Below, one piece after another: positions 1 through 9,487 of a stretch of 64,000 nt of DNA (the stretch's first letter is position 1; the number at the start of each line of letters is the position of its first letter). A program made the translations under genes and the position numbers. Source of the DNA: Pedobacter indicus (GTDB taxonomy: Bacteria > Bacteroidota > Bacteroidia > Sphingobacteriales > Sphingobacteriaceae); the NCBI RefSeq assembly GCF_003449035.1, contig NZ_QRGB01000001.1, positions 3,100,001 through 3,164,000 of the forward strand. The letters run 5' to 3'. The notes under the pieces are model-generated. The model was given only the letters and a program-made list of their open reading frames with translations. It searched no databases and was not told the DNA's origin.

Positions 1-79
1 TACCGGCATGTTAGATGAGTTTAAGGTTTATACAAAAGCTTTGACCGCAGAGGAGATAGGCAATTTATACGCTGAATAA
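1..79 (+). CDS. C-terminal end of a LamG/concanavalin A-like domain protein (partial)
   Basis: The reading frame starting at base 2 is open from the window edge to a TAA stop and gives 25 residues containing LDEFKVYTKALTAEEIGNLY. This is the characteristic last strand of LamG-like jelly-roll (concanavalin A-like) domains, which usually read 'DEVRIYNRALS..EI..LY'. The domain normally binds carbohydrate or sits on secreted glycosidases, which fits the glycosidase gene that follows 23 bases downstream and is probably in the same transcript. The rest of the protein lies outside the window, so its catalytic part, if any, is unknown. Confidence 0.7.
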   Translation, partial: TGMLDEFKVYTKALTAEEIGNLYAE

Positions 80-102
80 ACAAGACATTGGAACGAAAAT
101 TT

Positions 103-1512
103 ATGATTATGACTAGTAGAAAAACACATCTCTTTTCAACTGTCATGAGCTATTTCATGATATTCATGGCATTAATTAGCTTTGGCATAACAAGCTGTAC
201 CTCCCCAAAACAAACAGACGTTAGTCAGCCTGATGAAGACGACACAACGAGTTTGAGCGACGATTCGCTTCTTACATTGGTTCAAAAGCAGACGTTCAAC
301 TATTTCTGGGATGGCGCAGAAGAAACATCCGGACTTGCGCGCGAACGGATTCATATGGATGGCGAGTATCCTCAAAACGATCAGGACGTCGTTACCATCG
401 GAGGGAGCGGATTTGGCATCATGTCTATTTTGGTAGGTATCGAGCGCGGTTTTATTAGTCGTTCGGAGGGCTACACTCGACTTAACAAGATAGCCGACTA
501 TTTAGAAAAAGCTGATCGCTTTCATGGCGTTTGGCCTCACTGGCTGAATGGCCCAACTGGCAAAGTAAAACCGTTCAGTCCGAAGGACGATGGTGGGGAC
601 TTAGTAGAAACAGCATTTCTGGCACAGGCGCTTATTACCGTCCGTCAATATTTTCAGGACGGTAATGACCAAGAAAAAGCACTTGCTGCTAAAGTTGACG
701 AACTTTGGAAGACAATCGAATGGGACTTTTATCGAAACGGTGGTCAGAATGTCCTCTACTGGCACTGGAGCCCAAACGTTGGATGGGAAATGAACTTCCC
801 CATCCGCGGTTACGATGAGTGCTTAATCGTATACATCCTTGCAGCTTCTTCTCCCACACACGGAGTACCAGCCGAGGTCTATCATGAAGGCTGGGCCAGA
901 AGTGGCGATATCAAATCAGACTCCGAACAATATGGAATAAAAACCGTCGTCGCTCACAATGGGCAAAATGGAAATGTAGGACCGCTTTTTTGGTCCCATT
1001 ACTCCTATTTAGGCCTAGACCCACAGGGTTTGCGAGACCAATATGCTAACTATGAGGATTTAACAAAAAATCACACCCTGATTCACCGAGCCTACGCGAT
1101 TGACAATCCTAAGAAGTTTAAAGGTTACGGCCCAAATATGTGGGGCTTCACATCAAGTTATTCAGTAAACGGTTATTCTGGTCACAGCCCGAACAACGAC
1201 TTGGGCGTTATTACGCCAACAGCAGCAACTTCATCCATCCCTTATACACCGGAATACAGCATGGAGGTCATCCGGCACCTTTATGAAGATTTAGGTGACA
1301 AAGTTTGGGGCGAATACGGCTTCTACGACGCTTTAAGCGAAACCGATAACTGGTTCCCGACTCGTTATTTAGCAATCGACCAAGGGACCATGCCCGTCAT
1401 GATCGAAAACCATCGGAGTGGTATGATCTGGGATCTCTTTATGAGCGCACCGGAAATTAAAGCAGGACTGACGAAATTAGGATTTACCAGCTCAAAGCAT
1501 CGTTTGGATTAA
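103..1512 (+). CDS. GH144-like glucanase / putative glucoamylase lipoprotein
   Basis: The 470-residue product starts with a lipoprotein signal ending in ITSC (Cys32 from the chosen ATG), so it should be anchored on the periplasmic side of a membrane or on the surface. The remainder, from about residue 60, matches the 'putative glucoamylase' family (Pfam PF10091), with landmarks such as QKQTFNYFWDGAEETSG, GGSGFGIMSILVG, RGYDECLIVYILA and FWSHYSYLGLDPQG. Characterised members of this family (GH144) are endo-beta-1,2-glucanases, so beta-1,2-glucan is the best guess for the substrate; that is family knowledge, not shown here. An upstream TTG at 88 is possible, but ATG at 103 or 109 is preferred. 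It probably shares a transcript with the LamG-type protein before it and converges on the heme operon. Confidence 0.78.
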   Translation: MIMTSRKTHLFSTVMSYFMIFMALISFGITSCTSPKQTDVSQPDEDDTTSLSDDSLLTLVQKQTFNYFWDGAEETSGLARERIHMDGEYPQNDQDVVTIGGSGFGIMSILVGIERGFISRSEGYTRLNKIADYLEKADRFHGVWPHWLNGPTGKVKPFSPKDDGGDLVETAFLAQALITVRQYFQDGNDQEKALAAKVDELWKTIEWDFYRNGGQNVLYWHWSPNVGWEMNFPIRGYDECLIVYILAASSPTHGVPAEVYHEGWARSGDIKSDSEQYGIKTVVAHNGQNGNVGPLFWSHYSYLGLDPQGLRDQYANYEDLTKNHTLIHRAYAIDNPKKFKGYGPNMWGFTSSYSVNGYSGHSPNNDLGVITPTAATSSIPYTPEYSMEVIRHLYEDLGDKVWGEYGFYDALSETDNWFPTRYLAIDQGTMPVMIENHRSGMIWDLFMSAPEIKAGLTKLGFTSSKHRLD

Positions 1513-1538
1513 GTCTCTGTTGATGTCCGCAAGCGCGT

Positions 1539-2426
1539 TTAATGAGTCGTCGTCATATCCGAATCAACAACAATGATAAAGTCCGCTAGCTGTCGGTTTC
1601 TCTCATCAAGCTCATCAATCTGATCCTGACTAACGGTCGTAATAGTCAGAATCTTTTTGAGGGGAATATCACGCGACAGGAAATTAACGATCCCCTCTTT
1701 CCGGTCACTGTGATAAGAACCGTTGAGATGTAGGAATACCGTCTTTCTGCCACTATTTTCTAAGGTAAAATGAGCCATCGTAGCATCCTTAACAGCTTGC
1801 GCTTCCATCATATTTTTACCTTTATGGCCTTCTACCATTTTGCTGATTTCTTGATAAGATTTCTGAGTTGTGTCAATTTCGATGGGTAGCGGAGCGATAT
1901 AACTTTTCGCCTGTTCGAAAAGCTCATTCAGCACCCCTATACCGTTATGATAAACAATATTTGCATATCTTCTGGGTATATTGGTGGCAATAAACTTCAA
2001 TTTGTTTTTCTTTGCAAATTCAAGAATAGGCTTGTAATCAGTCTTGTAGTTCTTCCATAACCTCACCTCATCTTCAAAGTTTTTCTGACTGATCTTACCA
2101 CTGAAATACTCATCGATAAGCAATTGGTTGTCGGCCTCAAACATCTCCACCCCAATCACTAACCGGTCACCGTGCGATTGGAATAAAGCTTTTGTAAGTT
2201 CCAGTTGCAACCAATGACCAATCGGATTATTGTGAAGTTCACCAAAAAAAATGTGTGACTTGCCCTCCGTTTCCTGGATAACCTGATCAAAGTCCACTTG
2301 TTCGCCTTCGCTGTTGTATATTAAAAAAGCCCTCTGGGCAAATACATGCCCAGAGAAGCTTAACAAAACAAAAACAAGAAAAGTAAAACACACAGACTTA
2401 CACATAATCTGTTTCTTCAATTTCAT
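1539..2426 (-). CDS. chaN: ChaN-family heme-binding protein
   Basis: The 295-residue protein has a hydrophobic signal segment at residues 10-31 ending in VFAQ. The mature part shows the ChaN/PF04187 hallmarks: IFFGELHNNPIGHW near residue 60, VIGVEMFEADNQ near 92 and KLKFIATNIPRRYANIVY near 143. ChaN proteins bind heme at a dimer interface and are thought to help heme uptake at the cell surface. It is the last gene of the heme operon and its ATG overlaps the stop codon of the HemS-type gene (TAATG arrangement), suggesting translational coupling. A Cys suitable for lipidation is not evident in the usual place, so it may be a soluble periplasmic form. Confidence 0.82.
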   Translation of the reverse strand: MKLKKQIMCKSVCFTFLVFVLLSFSGHVFAQRAFLIYNSEGEQVDFDQVIQETEGKSHIFFGELHNNPIGHWLQLELTKALFQSHGDRLVIGVEMFEADNQLLIDEYFSGKISQKNFEDEVRLWKNYKTDYKPILEFAKKNKLKFIATNIPRRYANIVYHNGIGVLNELFEQAKSYIAPLPIEIDTTQKSYQEISKMVEGHKGKNMMEAQAVKDATMAHFTLENSGRKTVFLHLNGSYHSDRKEGIVNFLSRDIPLKKILTITTVSQDQIDELDERNRQLADFIIVVDSDMTTTH

Positions 2427-3451
2427 TATTTCTTAACTAAAAAGTCAGCAACCACCTTGCGCCAGGCTTCACTTTCCGGAATTCTCGGTTTACGCTTTCC
2501 GAAAAATTGAACGATGATATTTCCTTCTTTGTCATAAGCCTCGATACTCGTGACAACCCCATCTGAGGTAGGTTTTTTCACTAACCATACACTATCAACG
2601 GCATCCTCACGCAAATGCATATTAAACTCAGGATCCAAAATATTAAACCAGGGACCGCTTTGTAAAAGCTTCTTTGCTTTTCCAGTATGGATTTGTATGC
2701 AACCGCGACTACCGATAAATACCATAATATCAACATCTTGCTCAGACACCGCTTCCAACAATCCCTTTACCGAATCAAAATATACTTCTTCGGCATGACC
2801 TTCAGGCGCTAGCCTCATTGCTTGTCTCCTGCTTACACCAAACTTCTTTAAAAACCCAAAAAACTGATGTGTATCTGTCAGCGCTAACCAACCTTCTCGA
2901 AAACCTTCGACATCGATCTCGCTGTCTGGGGTTTCCACGATCGCCTTATCCACAGGTTGCACAAGCACAGGGGCACCCTGATCATCGGCCTTATATTTTG
3001 TTACCAATGCATCATAAGCTTTTTTATCACTTTTATCGGTCAAGTATATTTTATGAACCGCGGTGCCATCCAAATCAAAAAACTGCAAACTCTTCCGGTC
3101 CTTCTCCTGAACCGCGAATCCAAAATGCCACGCAGTCATAAACAAACGCAAATCGATATCTGGATTAACAACCAGACCTACATGAACATTGAAGGTTGCT
3201 TTCGTGTAAATACCCTTACGCTCGTGTACCGCGTGATCATTTCTGGTCAAGGCCATTACGTATCCCAACGTTTTAATCTCTTTAAGTATTTCTTGAAAAT
3301 CAGGTCTTAATGCAATATTCTTCTCTCCTGTAGCCACCAATTCGGCCTCAGAAACGCCCAGCTGTTTTGCTGCATCTCGAATGCGAACCTTTGGATTTTC
3401 AGCTTTGAATGCAGCATACTGATCTTTTAATGTTAATGTTGTGTTTTTCAT
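2426..3451 (-). CDS. hmuS: HemS/ChuS-type cytoplasmic heme-handling protein (hemin-degrading factor)
   Basis: The 341-residue protein has no signal peptide and matches the HemS/HmuS/ChuS family (PF05171), which has two similar halves. Supporting segments are MALTRNDHAVHERKGIY in the first half, the paired 'LRLFMTAWHFGFAV' and 'FMVFIGSRGCIQIHTG'-like stretches, and WFNILDPEFNMHLRED. These proteins accept heme from the ABC importer in the cytoplasm and store, shuttle or degrade it. It lies between the ATPase gene (17 bases upstream) and chaN (1-base overlap), as expected for the last cytoplasmic step of this operon. This is a different protein from the large CobN-like HmuS of Porphyromonas; the name here follows the enterobacterial usage. 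Confidence 0.85.
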   Translation of the reverse strand: MKNTTLTLKDQYAAFKAENPKVRIRDAAKQLGVSEAELVATGEKNIALRPDFQEILKEIKTLGYVMALTRNDHAVHERKGIYTKATFNVHVGLVVNPDIDLRLFMTAWHFGFAVQEKDRKSLQFFDLDGTAVHKIYLTDKSDKKAYDALVTKYKADDQGAPVLVQPVDKAIVETPDSEIDVEGFREGWLALTDTHQFFGFLKKFGVSRRQAMRLAPEGHAEEVYFDSVKGLLEAVSEQDVDIMVFIGSRGCIQIHTGKAKKLLQSGPWFNILDPEFNMHLREDAVDSVWLVKKPTSDGVVTSIEAYDKEGNIIVQFFGKRKPRIPESEAWRKVVADFLVKK

Positions 3452-3468
3452 AATAATAAAAATTAGAT

Positions 3469-4254
3469 TTAGTTTTTTATACCTCTAGCGGGAACAACAA
3501 ACGGACAATGAAACTCCGCGTCCTCAACCAGTTTTACATGAATATTAAATGCTTGATGTATATTTTCACAGCTAATTACTTCCTGGGGCTTACCAAAAGC
3601 CACTCGTTCCCCTTTTTTCAAAATCAGCACTTTGTGCGCGTAACGAGATGCATAATTGATATCATGAAGAATACTTATTACGCAGTATCCCCTGTCGGCC
3701 AAATCCCGTGCAAACGATAGGATCTGCTGCTGATATAAAATATCCAGTCCGTTAGTTGGTTCGTCTAAAAAAAGGAGACCCTTCGGCTGATCATAAATCT
3801 GGGCAATAACCCGGGCAAGCTGAACGCGCTGCTGTTCACCACCAGATAAAGTGTTGTAGTCTCTCTGCGCAAATTCAGCAATACCTGTTTCATCCATTAC
3901 GGCCCGAACAATCTCATAATCTTTGCTTGTAGGCTGATTGTCAAAATGAGGATACCGCCCCATCATGACAAGCTCATTGACCATAAATGAAACCGAAATC
4001 GTGTTGCTCTGCGCTAAAACCGATCTGAACTTTGCCAATTCACTCAGTTTATAAGTTGAGATTGGTTTTCCGTGAATCAAAATATCACCTGAGTCGCTTT
4101 TCATTTCCTTGCAAAGCAGTTTCATCAATGTACTCTTTCCAGCTCCGTTAGCGCCAATAACAGCCAAAAGCTCACCCTGCTGCACATCGAAGCTGATATC
4201 GTTCAACAGCTTCTTGGTTCCAACTGAATAATGAATATTTTTTACTTCAATCAT
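3469..4254 (-). CDS. hmuV: Heme ABC transporter ATP-binding protein HmuV
   Basis: This 261-residue ABC ATPase energises heme import across the inner membrane. Walker A is GANGAGKST (about residues 34-42), the signature motif is LSGGEQQRVQLARV, and Walker B is LLFLDEPTNGLD, followed by the switch His in ISILHDINYA. Its length and the segment MVNELVMMGRYPHF are typical of the HmuV branch of FecE-type ATPases. It follows the permease gene by 11 bases and precedes the HemS-type gene by 17, so it is clearly within the operon. Confidence 0.92.
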   Translation of the reverse strand: MIEVKNIHYSVGTKKLLNDISFDVQQGELLAVIGANGAGKSTLMKLLCKEMKSDSGDILIHGKPISTYKLSELAKFRSVLAQSNTISVSFMVNELVMMGRYPHFDNQPTSKDYEIVRAVMDETGIAEFAQRDYNTLSGGEQQRVQLARVIAQIYDQPKGLLFLDEPTNGLDILYQQQILSFARDLADRGYCVISILHDINYASRYAHKVLILKKGERVAFGKPQEVISCENIHQAFNIHVKLVEDAEFHCPFVVPARGIKN

Positions 4255-4265
4255 AGCTCAATCTT

Positions 4266-5312
4266 TTAAACAAAACTTCTCTTTCTCCGTTCAACCAAAA
4301 TGATGTAAATAAAAACAGGACAACCCAGAATCGCCGTGATAATACCAATAGGTAATTCGGCCGGAGCAACAATAACCCTGGAAATCAGATCTGCCAAAAC
4401 CAAAACGGAGGCTCCTAACAAAGCTGAGCCAGGAAGCACCAAACGATTATCTGCTGAAAATGCCATCCTCAGGATATGGGGAATCACCAAACCAATAAAG
4501 CCGATCATTCCGGAAACGGAAACCGAAGCACCGACCCCCAGCGTGGCCAGAATAATCGTCATGGATTTCAGCAAACCGACATGAATACCCATATGGCCGG
4601 CCTGCGCCTCACCCAAAGCCAATGCATTTAAAGGCTTTGCAAAAAAAGGCAGGGCAATTAACGGAAGTAAAACCAGTGGTAAAATCACCCCAACAGTTTT
4701 CCAGCTCGCACTCCCCAAACTCCCCATACTCCAGAATGTAATATTGCGCAACTGGTCGTCGCTCGCCGGATAGGTCAACAAACCGGTAAAGGATCCGGCC
4801 AAAGCATTGATAGCGATACCAGCCAACAGCAAGGTTGTGATATCTGCTTTTCCCCGGTTCATCGAAAGTCGGTAGACAATTAAGGTAGCCAATGCCCCTC
4901 CGAAGAAAGCAGCGATCGACAAAGCATAATAACCAAAAGTAGCGGTCATAAAGCTGAAAAAACGAGCTTCCAAGACAATCATAATAACTGCAAATAAGGT
5001 TGCACCCGCTGAGATACCAATCAATCCGGGTTCGGCTAAAGGGTTTCTAAACAACCCTTGGATGGTAGCACCAGCAATAGCGAGCGTGGCGCCAACTAAA
5101 ATCCCCAACAACGTACGAGGCAAACGCAGCGTGGTAAACACAGCCTCTTGTTGCTGTGAATAGTTCTGTATATTGCTAAAACCCAATTGGTTCATAATAA
5201 TTGACCATAACTCACCGGCTCCTATTTTAACGGCTCCTACGCACACCGACAAAACACTCGCCGCAATTAAGAGAATAAATAAGCCACCTAAAATTAATTT
5301 GCGTCGTTTCAA
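4266..5312 (-). CDS. hmuU: Heme ABC transporter permease HmuU (FecCD family)
   Basis: The 348-residue protein is a FecCD/BtuC-type permease with about ten membrane segments. Typical motifs are LRLPRTLLGILVGATLAIAG, GLFRNPLAEPGLIGISAGA, FWSMGSLGSASW, and near the end GMIGFIGLVIPHILR with RVIVAPAELPIGIITAILG. It should form a dimer channel that takes heme from HmuT using HmuV for ATP hydrolysis. The gene lies 11 bases after hmuT and 11 before hmuV. Confidence 0.92.
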   Translation of the reverse strand: MKRRKLILGGLFILLIAASVLSVCVGAVKIGAGELWSIIMNQLGFSNIQNYSQQQEAVFTTLRLPRTLLGILVGATLAIAGATIQGLFRNPLAEPGLIGISAGATLFAVIMIVLEARFFSFMTATFGYYALSIAAFFGGALATLIVYRLSMNRGKADITTLLLAGIAINALAGSFTGLLTYPASDDQLRNITFWSMGSLGSASWKTVGVILPLVLLPLIALPFFAKPLNALALGEAQAGHMGIHVGLLKSMTIILATLGVGASVSVSGMIGFIGLVIPHILRMAFSADNRLVLPGSALLGASVLVLADLISRVIVAPAELPIGIITAILGCPVFIYIILVERRKRSFV

Positions 5313-5323
5313 TTAATTTTTTC

Positions 5324-6199
5324 CTAATGTATTTTTTCTGAAAGTTCCAGGATCGCTTTGCCTAAACGTTGGCTAAAGCCCGTCAGCAACTGTCCATCCA
5401 TTTCAACAATCTTTTGATTTCTACCAGCATTGGTTTCCTTCACACCTGGCATTTCCAATAGCATATCTGCTCCACCTAAGCTCGACAGACCGCTGTCAAA
5501 AAGGAGGATTACATCCGGATTGGCTGCTACCAGAGCTTCTGCCGTTAAGGGTTTAAAGTCCGAAAAACCACTCACAGCATTCTCGCCGCCCGCCAATTGA
5601 ATAATCTTTTCAACCTGGGTGCCTTCTCCAGCCACCATCATGGTGCCAGCACCCCGGGCGTAAATGAACAATACACTGGGTTTTGAATCTGGCTGATCCA
5701 AAGAGTCTACTTTGGAAAGATCACTTTCTAACGCCGTAATAATCGAATCACCCTTTGCAGATTTATCCAGACTATCAGCCAGCGTACGGATCAGTCCCTT
5801 TGCACCTTCAACGGAATATTCATGGTCGAAAACCAATACCTTGGCTCCAGCGCTGACGATCTGATCCTTTACTTCGGGTTTCAGGTCGTTCGTAGTAGCA
5901 ATAACCACATCCGGATTAAGTGCCAGCACACCCTCGGCGGTCAACTGACGACTGTGTCCTACCTTCGGATTTTCCTGCAATCGTTCAGGATAAGTGCTCG
6001 CTACATCTACGCCCACGATCTGTTCCTCTAATCCGAGATCCACCAAAATCTCAGAAACAGTACCATTGATTGAGACGATTCTGGCAGAATCCGCAAAGGA
6101 TGCTTCTGACTCAGAAGAAGCGGATCCAGTTCCATTGCAAGCAAAAAATACGATCGTGATAGCAAGGAGCAAACTCGTGTTTAAAATACTTCTAATCAT
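5324..6199 (-). CDS. hmuT: Periplasmic heme-binding lipoprotein HmuT
   Basis: The 291-residue protein has a lipoprotein signal (VFFAC, Cys21) and the fold of a cluster A-III periplasmic binding protein. RIVSINGTVSEILVDLGLEE near residue 40, TYPERLQENPKVGHSRQLTAEGVLALNPD and the stretch LFIYARGAGTMMVAGEGTQ followed by LAGGENAV are distinctive of hemin-binding HmuT/HutB proteins rather than siderophore binders. It would capture heme after the TonB receptor and deliver it to HmuUV. It is 23 bases downstream of the HmuY-like gene and 11 upstream of the permease gene. Confidence 0.9.
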   Translation of the reverse strand: MIRSILNTSLLLAITIVFFACNGTGSASSESEASFADSARIVSINGTVSEILVDLGLEEQIVGVDVASTYPERLQENPKVGHSRQLTAEGVLALNPDVVIATTNDLKPEVKDQIVSAGAKVLVFDHEYSVEGAKGLIRTLADSLDKSAKGDSIITALESDLSKVDSLDQPDSKPSVLFIYARGAGTMMVAGEGTQVEKIIQLAGGENAVSGFSDFKPLTAEALVAANPDVILLFDSGLSSLGGADMLLEMPGVKETNAGRNQKIVEMDGQLLTGFSQRLGKAILELSEKIH

Positions 6200-6222
6200 C
6201 TTATCTATTTTTCTGTTTTATT

Positions 6223-7326
6223 TTAATTCCCTCTTACGACAAGTTTGTATTCCAACTCAGGATAGCCTCTTTTTCCTCCATCAGTCGGCGGGTCACCTGC
6301 CCCCATGCTGATAAACCTTAGTTTATAAACATTGCCGGTTCCATCCTTAATTAAGTAAAAACGGTCAGGTTGTGCACCGAGCGGCGTTCCTGTTGTTTTT
6401 CTCCAACTACTCGCAATCACACCTCTGGTGTTAGCAAAGCTTACTCCAGCCAGATCAGCTTCGGCAAAGTCTTCATAAGTAGGTTCACCTGTCGAGGCTC
6501 CTTCAGCATCTTCAAAAACAATTTCTGCTGCTGAAACACCGGCGTGATGATTAATGAAAACCATGTCTGAATACCCGTAAGGATAGCTATCTCCATTCGG
6601 CATGCTACCCGCATACAAACTCCAGGTCCACTGGAAATCCCACTCAGCTTTCAATGGTTCAACTGTAAGTGGCCCTTCAGTAAAAGATACGTAGTTGAAA
6701 TTATACCCTTCATCTTTTTTAACAGTAAGGCTGCTAAAATCCGTATCGTTCAATTTTGCATATTGGAGCACATAATCATTCCCTTCCCGTAGAATACGGA
6801 TTTTGTAAAGATCGTCAGCTGTAATCACAGCACCGTGACTGCCACCAACAGGATTCACAACAAAAACTTTATTATTATCTGCTGTAGCTGATATTTCCGG
6901 GATCAACGTTTTACTCAGATCGCCGGTTAGATCATCGATGTTGTCAAAGGCGTTCGGACTACCCAGGGCAATAGCTAAATCGTCCAGATTGACGTCACTT
7001 TCAGATACAGCATTTAAATCGGCTTTATTTACCTGTACTGCTGAGGCTCCTGCAGTATTATTCAGTACCACCCTAAATTGACTGCCATTATAAAATCCCA
7101 GGTTCCAACTGGTACGTTTTACAGAGGATTGCTTATCAGCGCTGAGGTCAACAAAAACAGTGTTCGCTGCACTGCTGCCTCCTTCCCCACCGTCTAGCGT
7201 AAGCTCAGTACCGTCTGATGGTGGAATATCTGGGATCGGGTCATCACCTCGTTCGCAAGAAGTAAAAGCAACGGTAGTCCCCATTAACAGAAAAAGCAGG
7301 GATGGGTTGTAAAATGATTTTTTCAT
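6223..7326 (-). CDS. hmuY: HmuY-like heme-binding lipoprotein
   Basis: The 367-residue lipoprotein (FTSC, Cys24) carries the HmuY family pattern (PF14064). VFVDLSADKQSSVKRTSWNL is the standard opening, followed by NLGFYNGSQFRVVLNNTAGA, and near the end YLIKDGTGNVYKLRFISMG. HmuY of Porphyromonas is a surface or shed hemophore that strips heme from host proteins and hands it to HmuR. At 367 residues it is longer than the approximately 216-residue Porphyromonas HmuY; the extra length is in the middle. The gene lies between the receptor gene and hmuT, the usual place for this partner. Confidence 0.87.
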   Translation of the reverse strand: MKKSFYNPSLLFLLMGTTVAFTSCERGDDPIPDIPPSDGTELTLDGGEGGSSAANTVFVDLSADKQSSVKRTSWNLGFYNGSQFRVVLNNTAGASAVQVNKADLNAVSESDVNLDDLAIALGSPNAFDNIDDLTGDLSKTLIPEISATADNNKVFVVNPVGGSHGAVITADDLYKIRILREGNDYVLQYAKLNDTDFSSLTVKKDEGYNFNYVSFTEGPLTVEPLKAEWDFQWTWSLYAGSMPNGDSYPYGYSDMVFINHHAGVSAAEIVFEDAEGASTGEPTYEDFAEADLAGVSFANTRGVIASSWRKTTGTPLGAQPDRFYLIKDGTGNVYKLRFISMGAGDPPTDGGKRGYPELEYKLVVRGN

Positions 7327-7382
7327 ATGATTCTTTGTTGTATTAAAATTGTTTGTGAATTGAGTTTAGTTTATTTTGTTTT

Positions 7383-9446
7383 TTAATTTTTAGACCATTG
7401 TAAATTGAGACCCAAGAAGAAAGAACGCCCATAGCTTACAGGCACCGAACCAGCAGCTTCGCTATGCGCTCCACCCCCGCCTAGTGAGGTGTTGTCAATT
7501 CTGGTAACATCGAATAAGTTGCGTACACCTCCGATAAGAGTCACATACTTGTTAATATTTTTATTGATACTCAAGTCTGCCAAATGATGTGCGGCAATCG
7601 TTGCTCTACGGGTAGCCAAACTTCCGTCGGAAAGAACCTGAGTTTCATAGCTTGGTCGATCCCCATTGAATTTATAGAAGAGATTAACCCCCATTTTCCA
7701 TTTCGGAATGTGATACATCAGCTCGCTGTTAATTTCCGGAGTCCACACCATCGATGGTATATTGGTTTCGTCTTCTGATAACCGATTATACCTTCCTATA
7801 TAAGAAAATCCGAGTGTTGCAGTCAGATTTTTCCATTCGATACGGTTCTCTAACAATGACCCTATCGTCCTAAACTTGTCAATGTTGATGTAGGTATTAA
7901 CCGAACTGTTCTCCGCGTCAACGCCAACATCGATCAGGTTATCAAACTCATTGTAGAATCCGCCGAGCGTCGATGACAAGCTCACATCACCGAAATCACG
8001 ACCATGCCAACTCAGATAGGTATTGTAGCTATTTGAATGTTCAGCTTTCAGATTTTCATTTCCTTGAATCGAATGGTTTGCATCAAAGAAGACAAAATAA
8101 AGCTCTCTTAAGGCTGGTGACCGGAAACCACGTGCATACGCCGCTCTCAGATCAAAATCCTTGCTTAGGTCGAATTTGGCATTCAATGAAGGGATAAGCG
8201 GTGGTGCATCATACACGGAGTTTTTAATCAAGCGGACTCCGGGTCTTAGGTTCAGCCATTCAATAGGTTTTATTTCAGATGATACGAAAAATGCATAGTC
8301 ATTGATCACAGGCTCACCCTCAATCCGCTGACCGCTACCCTTGTTGCTGCTCACCTCAATTCCGGGTTGAAAAGACACCTGATCATTCAGTTTGTAGTGC
8401 ATCGTCCCACGGAAAACGAAGGATGTGAACCCCGCTACATCCTGCTCCCCATCACCGCTGGTCAACTCCGATGTTCCGTTTCTGAAATCATGCCTTACGG
8501 TTTGAGTAGCACGTTCATAATCTTGATAAGATACCGATCCGGAAAAGCCCAGTTGGTTATTGACATTCCAGTTTGACTGGAGCACATGCGTAAAGCGCTG
8601 CGTCAAATAGTTCTTGTCCGTCGCCCTTAAGTTCAATTCATTCAGCGCACCAGGCGAATAAATGTCCTCATCCAAATAATCCAATCGATACCAGGTATTA
8701 CTCTTCTGGTTTTTATAACCTACCGACCCCGACGCAATCCACTGTTCTTTAGGATTCCAGTCGAGCGCCCTGCCTACACTATTACCTTGCCAGCCACCGA
8801 AGTTATTTCGGCTACCAGAAACCATCGCGTTAAACCCATTTTTCACCCACCCAATGGATACGTTATTATTGTGTACACCTTCATTATTGAAAGTACTATA
8901 TTCTTCACCTGCGGTCTCTTCCTGCACGCGGACAGAAACGATCAGATTATCCTCGCTTTTGGCTTTGTTAGTAATGATATTGACCACACCCGCCAGCGCA
9001 TCTGTGCCATATACTACTGACATCGGGCCTTCTACCACTTCGATCCGGTCAATATTGTTAACATCAATCTGGCTCAAACCCTGTTTTGTCGCCCCTCTAT
9101 CTATGATCGGCACACCATCTATCAAAATTTTCACATTTTGCCCAGTCATCCCCATCAGTTCGATATCACTCTCGCCCAAGGTCAGGTCATTAGAAAAGCG
9201 AACACCCAACTGATTGCTCAGGATATTTTCGACACTGGTTGCCGCTCTAAGACGGATTTGATCGTTATTAATCAAACGCACACGGTACACCGACTTATTC
9301 AACGACTGAGGTGCAAATTGTCCGGTTACAACCACTTCATCTAACGAACTGTTCTTGATCGTATCCGGATCAGCAAACTCTTGCGCCTGTGATTTTATAC
9401 TAAAACATATGCACAACGCAGGCAACAAATAATATATCGACTTCAT
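7383..9446 (-). CDS. hmuR: TonB-dependent heme receptor HmuR
   Basis: The 687-residue outer-membrane receptor has a signal peptide (ending SIKSQAQ), a plug domain from about residue 35 to 150 (ILIDGVPIIDRG, EVVEGPMSVVYGTDALAGVV, NIITNK) and a 22-strand barrel ending in a phenylalanine-rich strand (SFFLGLNLQW). In the barrel, FRSPALRELYF followed by NHSIQGNENLKAEHS resembles the FRAP...His...NPNL motif of heme receptors, so heme is the probable ligand. It is the first gene of the operon, and its start codon touches one of two Fur-like operators. Confidence 0.9.
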   Translation of the reverse strand: MKSIYYLLPALCICFSIKSQAQEFADPDTIKNSSLDEVVVTGQFAPQSLNKSVYRVRLINNDQIRLRAATSVENILSNQLGVRFSNDLTLGESDIELMGMTGQNVKILIDGVPIIDRGATKQGLSQIDVNNIDRIEVVEGPMSVVYGTDALAGVVNIITNKAKSEDNLIVSVRVQEETAGEEYSTFNNEGVHNNNVSIGWVKNGFNAMVSGSRNNFGGWQGNSVGRALDWNPKEQWIASGSVGYKNQKSNTWYRLDYLDEDIYSPGALNELNLRATDKNYLTQRFTHVLQSNWNVNNQLGFSGSVSYQDYERATQTVRHDFRNGTSELTSGDGEQDVAGFTSFVFRGTMHYKLNDQVSFQPGIEVSSNKGSGQRIEGEPVINDYAFFVSSEIKPIEWLNLRPGVRLIKNSVYDAPPLIPSLNAKFDLSKDFDLRAAYARGFRSPALRELYFVFFDANHSIQGNENLKAEHSNSYNTYLSWHGRDFGDVSLSSTLGGFYNEFDNLIDVGVDAENSSVNTYINIDKFRTIGSLLENRIEWKNLTATLGFSYIGRYNRLSEDETNIPSMVWTPEINSELMYHIPKWKMGVNLFYKFNGDRPSYETQVLSDGSLATRRATIAAHHLADLSINKNINKYVTLIGGVRNLFDVTRIDNTSLGGGGAHSEAAGSVPVSYGRSFFLGLNLQWSKN

Positions 9447-9469
9447 TTATTTAGAATGATTAAAAATAA
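9447..9469 (-). promoter_or_regulatory. Fur-like operator, copy A
   Basis: A 23-bp AT-rich site directly before the hmuR start codon differs in only one base from the copy at 9488-9510. The core TTTAGAATgATTAAAAA is a 17-bp imperfect palindrome (TTTnnAATnATTnnAAA) resembling Fur-type iron boxes. Its position would block transcription or translation initiation of the heme operon when iron is plentiful. The regulator itself is not in the window. Confidence 0.6.
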
Positions 9470-9474
9470 CTCTA

Positions 9475-9482
9475 CAAACGTA
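9475..9482 (-). promoter_or_regulatory. -7 promoter element of the heme operon
   Basis: Read on the minus strand the site is TACGTTTG, a perfect match to the Bacteroidota -7 consensus TAnnTTTG, 29 bases upstream of the hmuR ATG. It lies exactly between the two Fur-like boxes, so copy B would overlap the -33 region and copy A the transcription start. Confidence 0.6.
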
Positions 9483-9487
9483 TCACA

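Noticed and set aside
2818..3310. Two overlapping plus-strand open frames of 107 and 117 residues
   Set aside because: They lie wholly antisense to the HemS-type gene, show low-complexity hydrophobic or basic stretches and match no family pattern; they are shadows.
8854..9213. Plus-strand frame of 119 residues with a serine/threonine-rich sequence
   Set aside because: It is antisense to the plug domain of the heme receptor and shows no domain or initiation signal.
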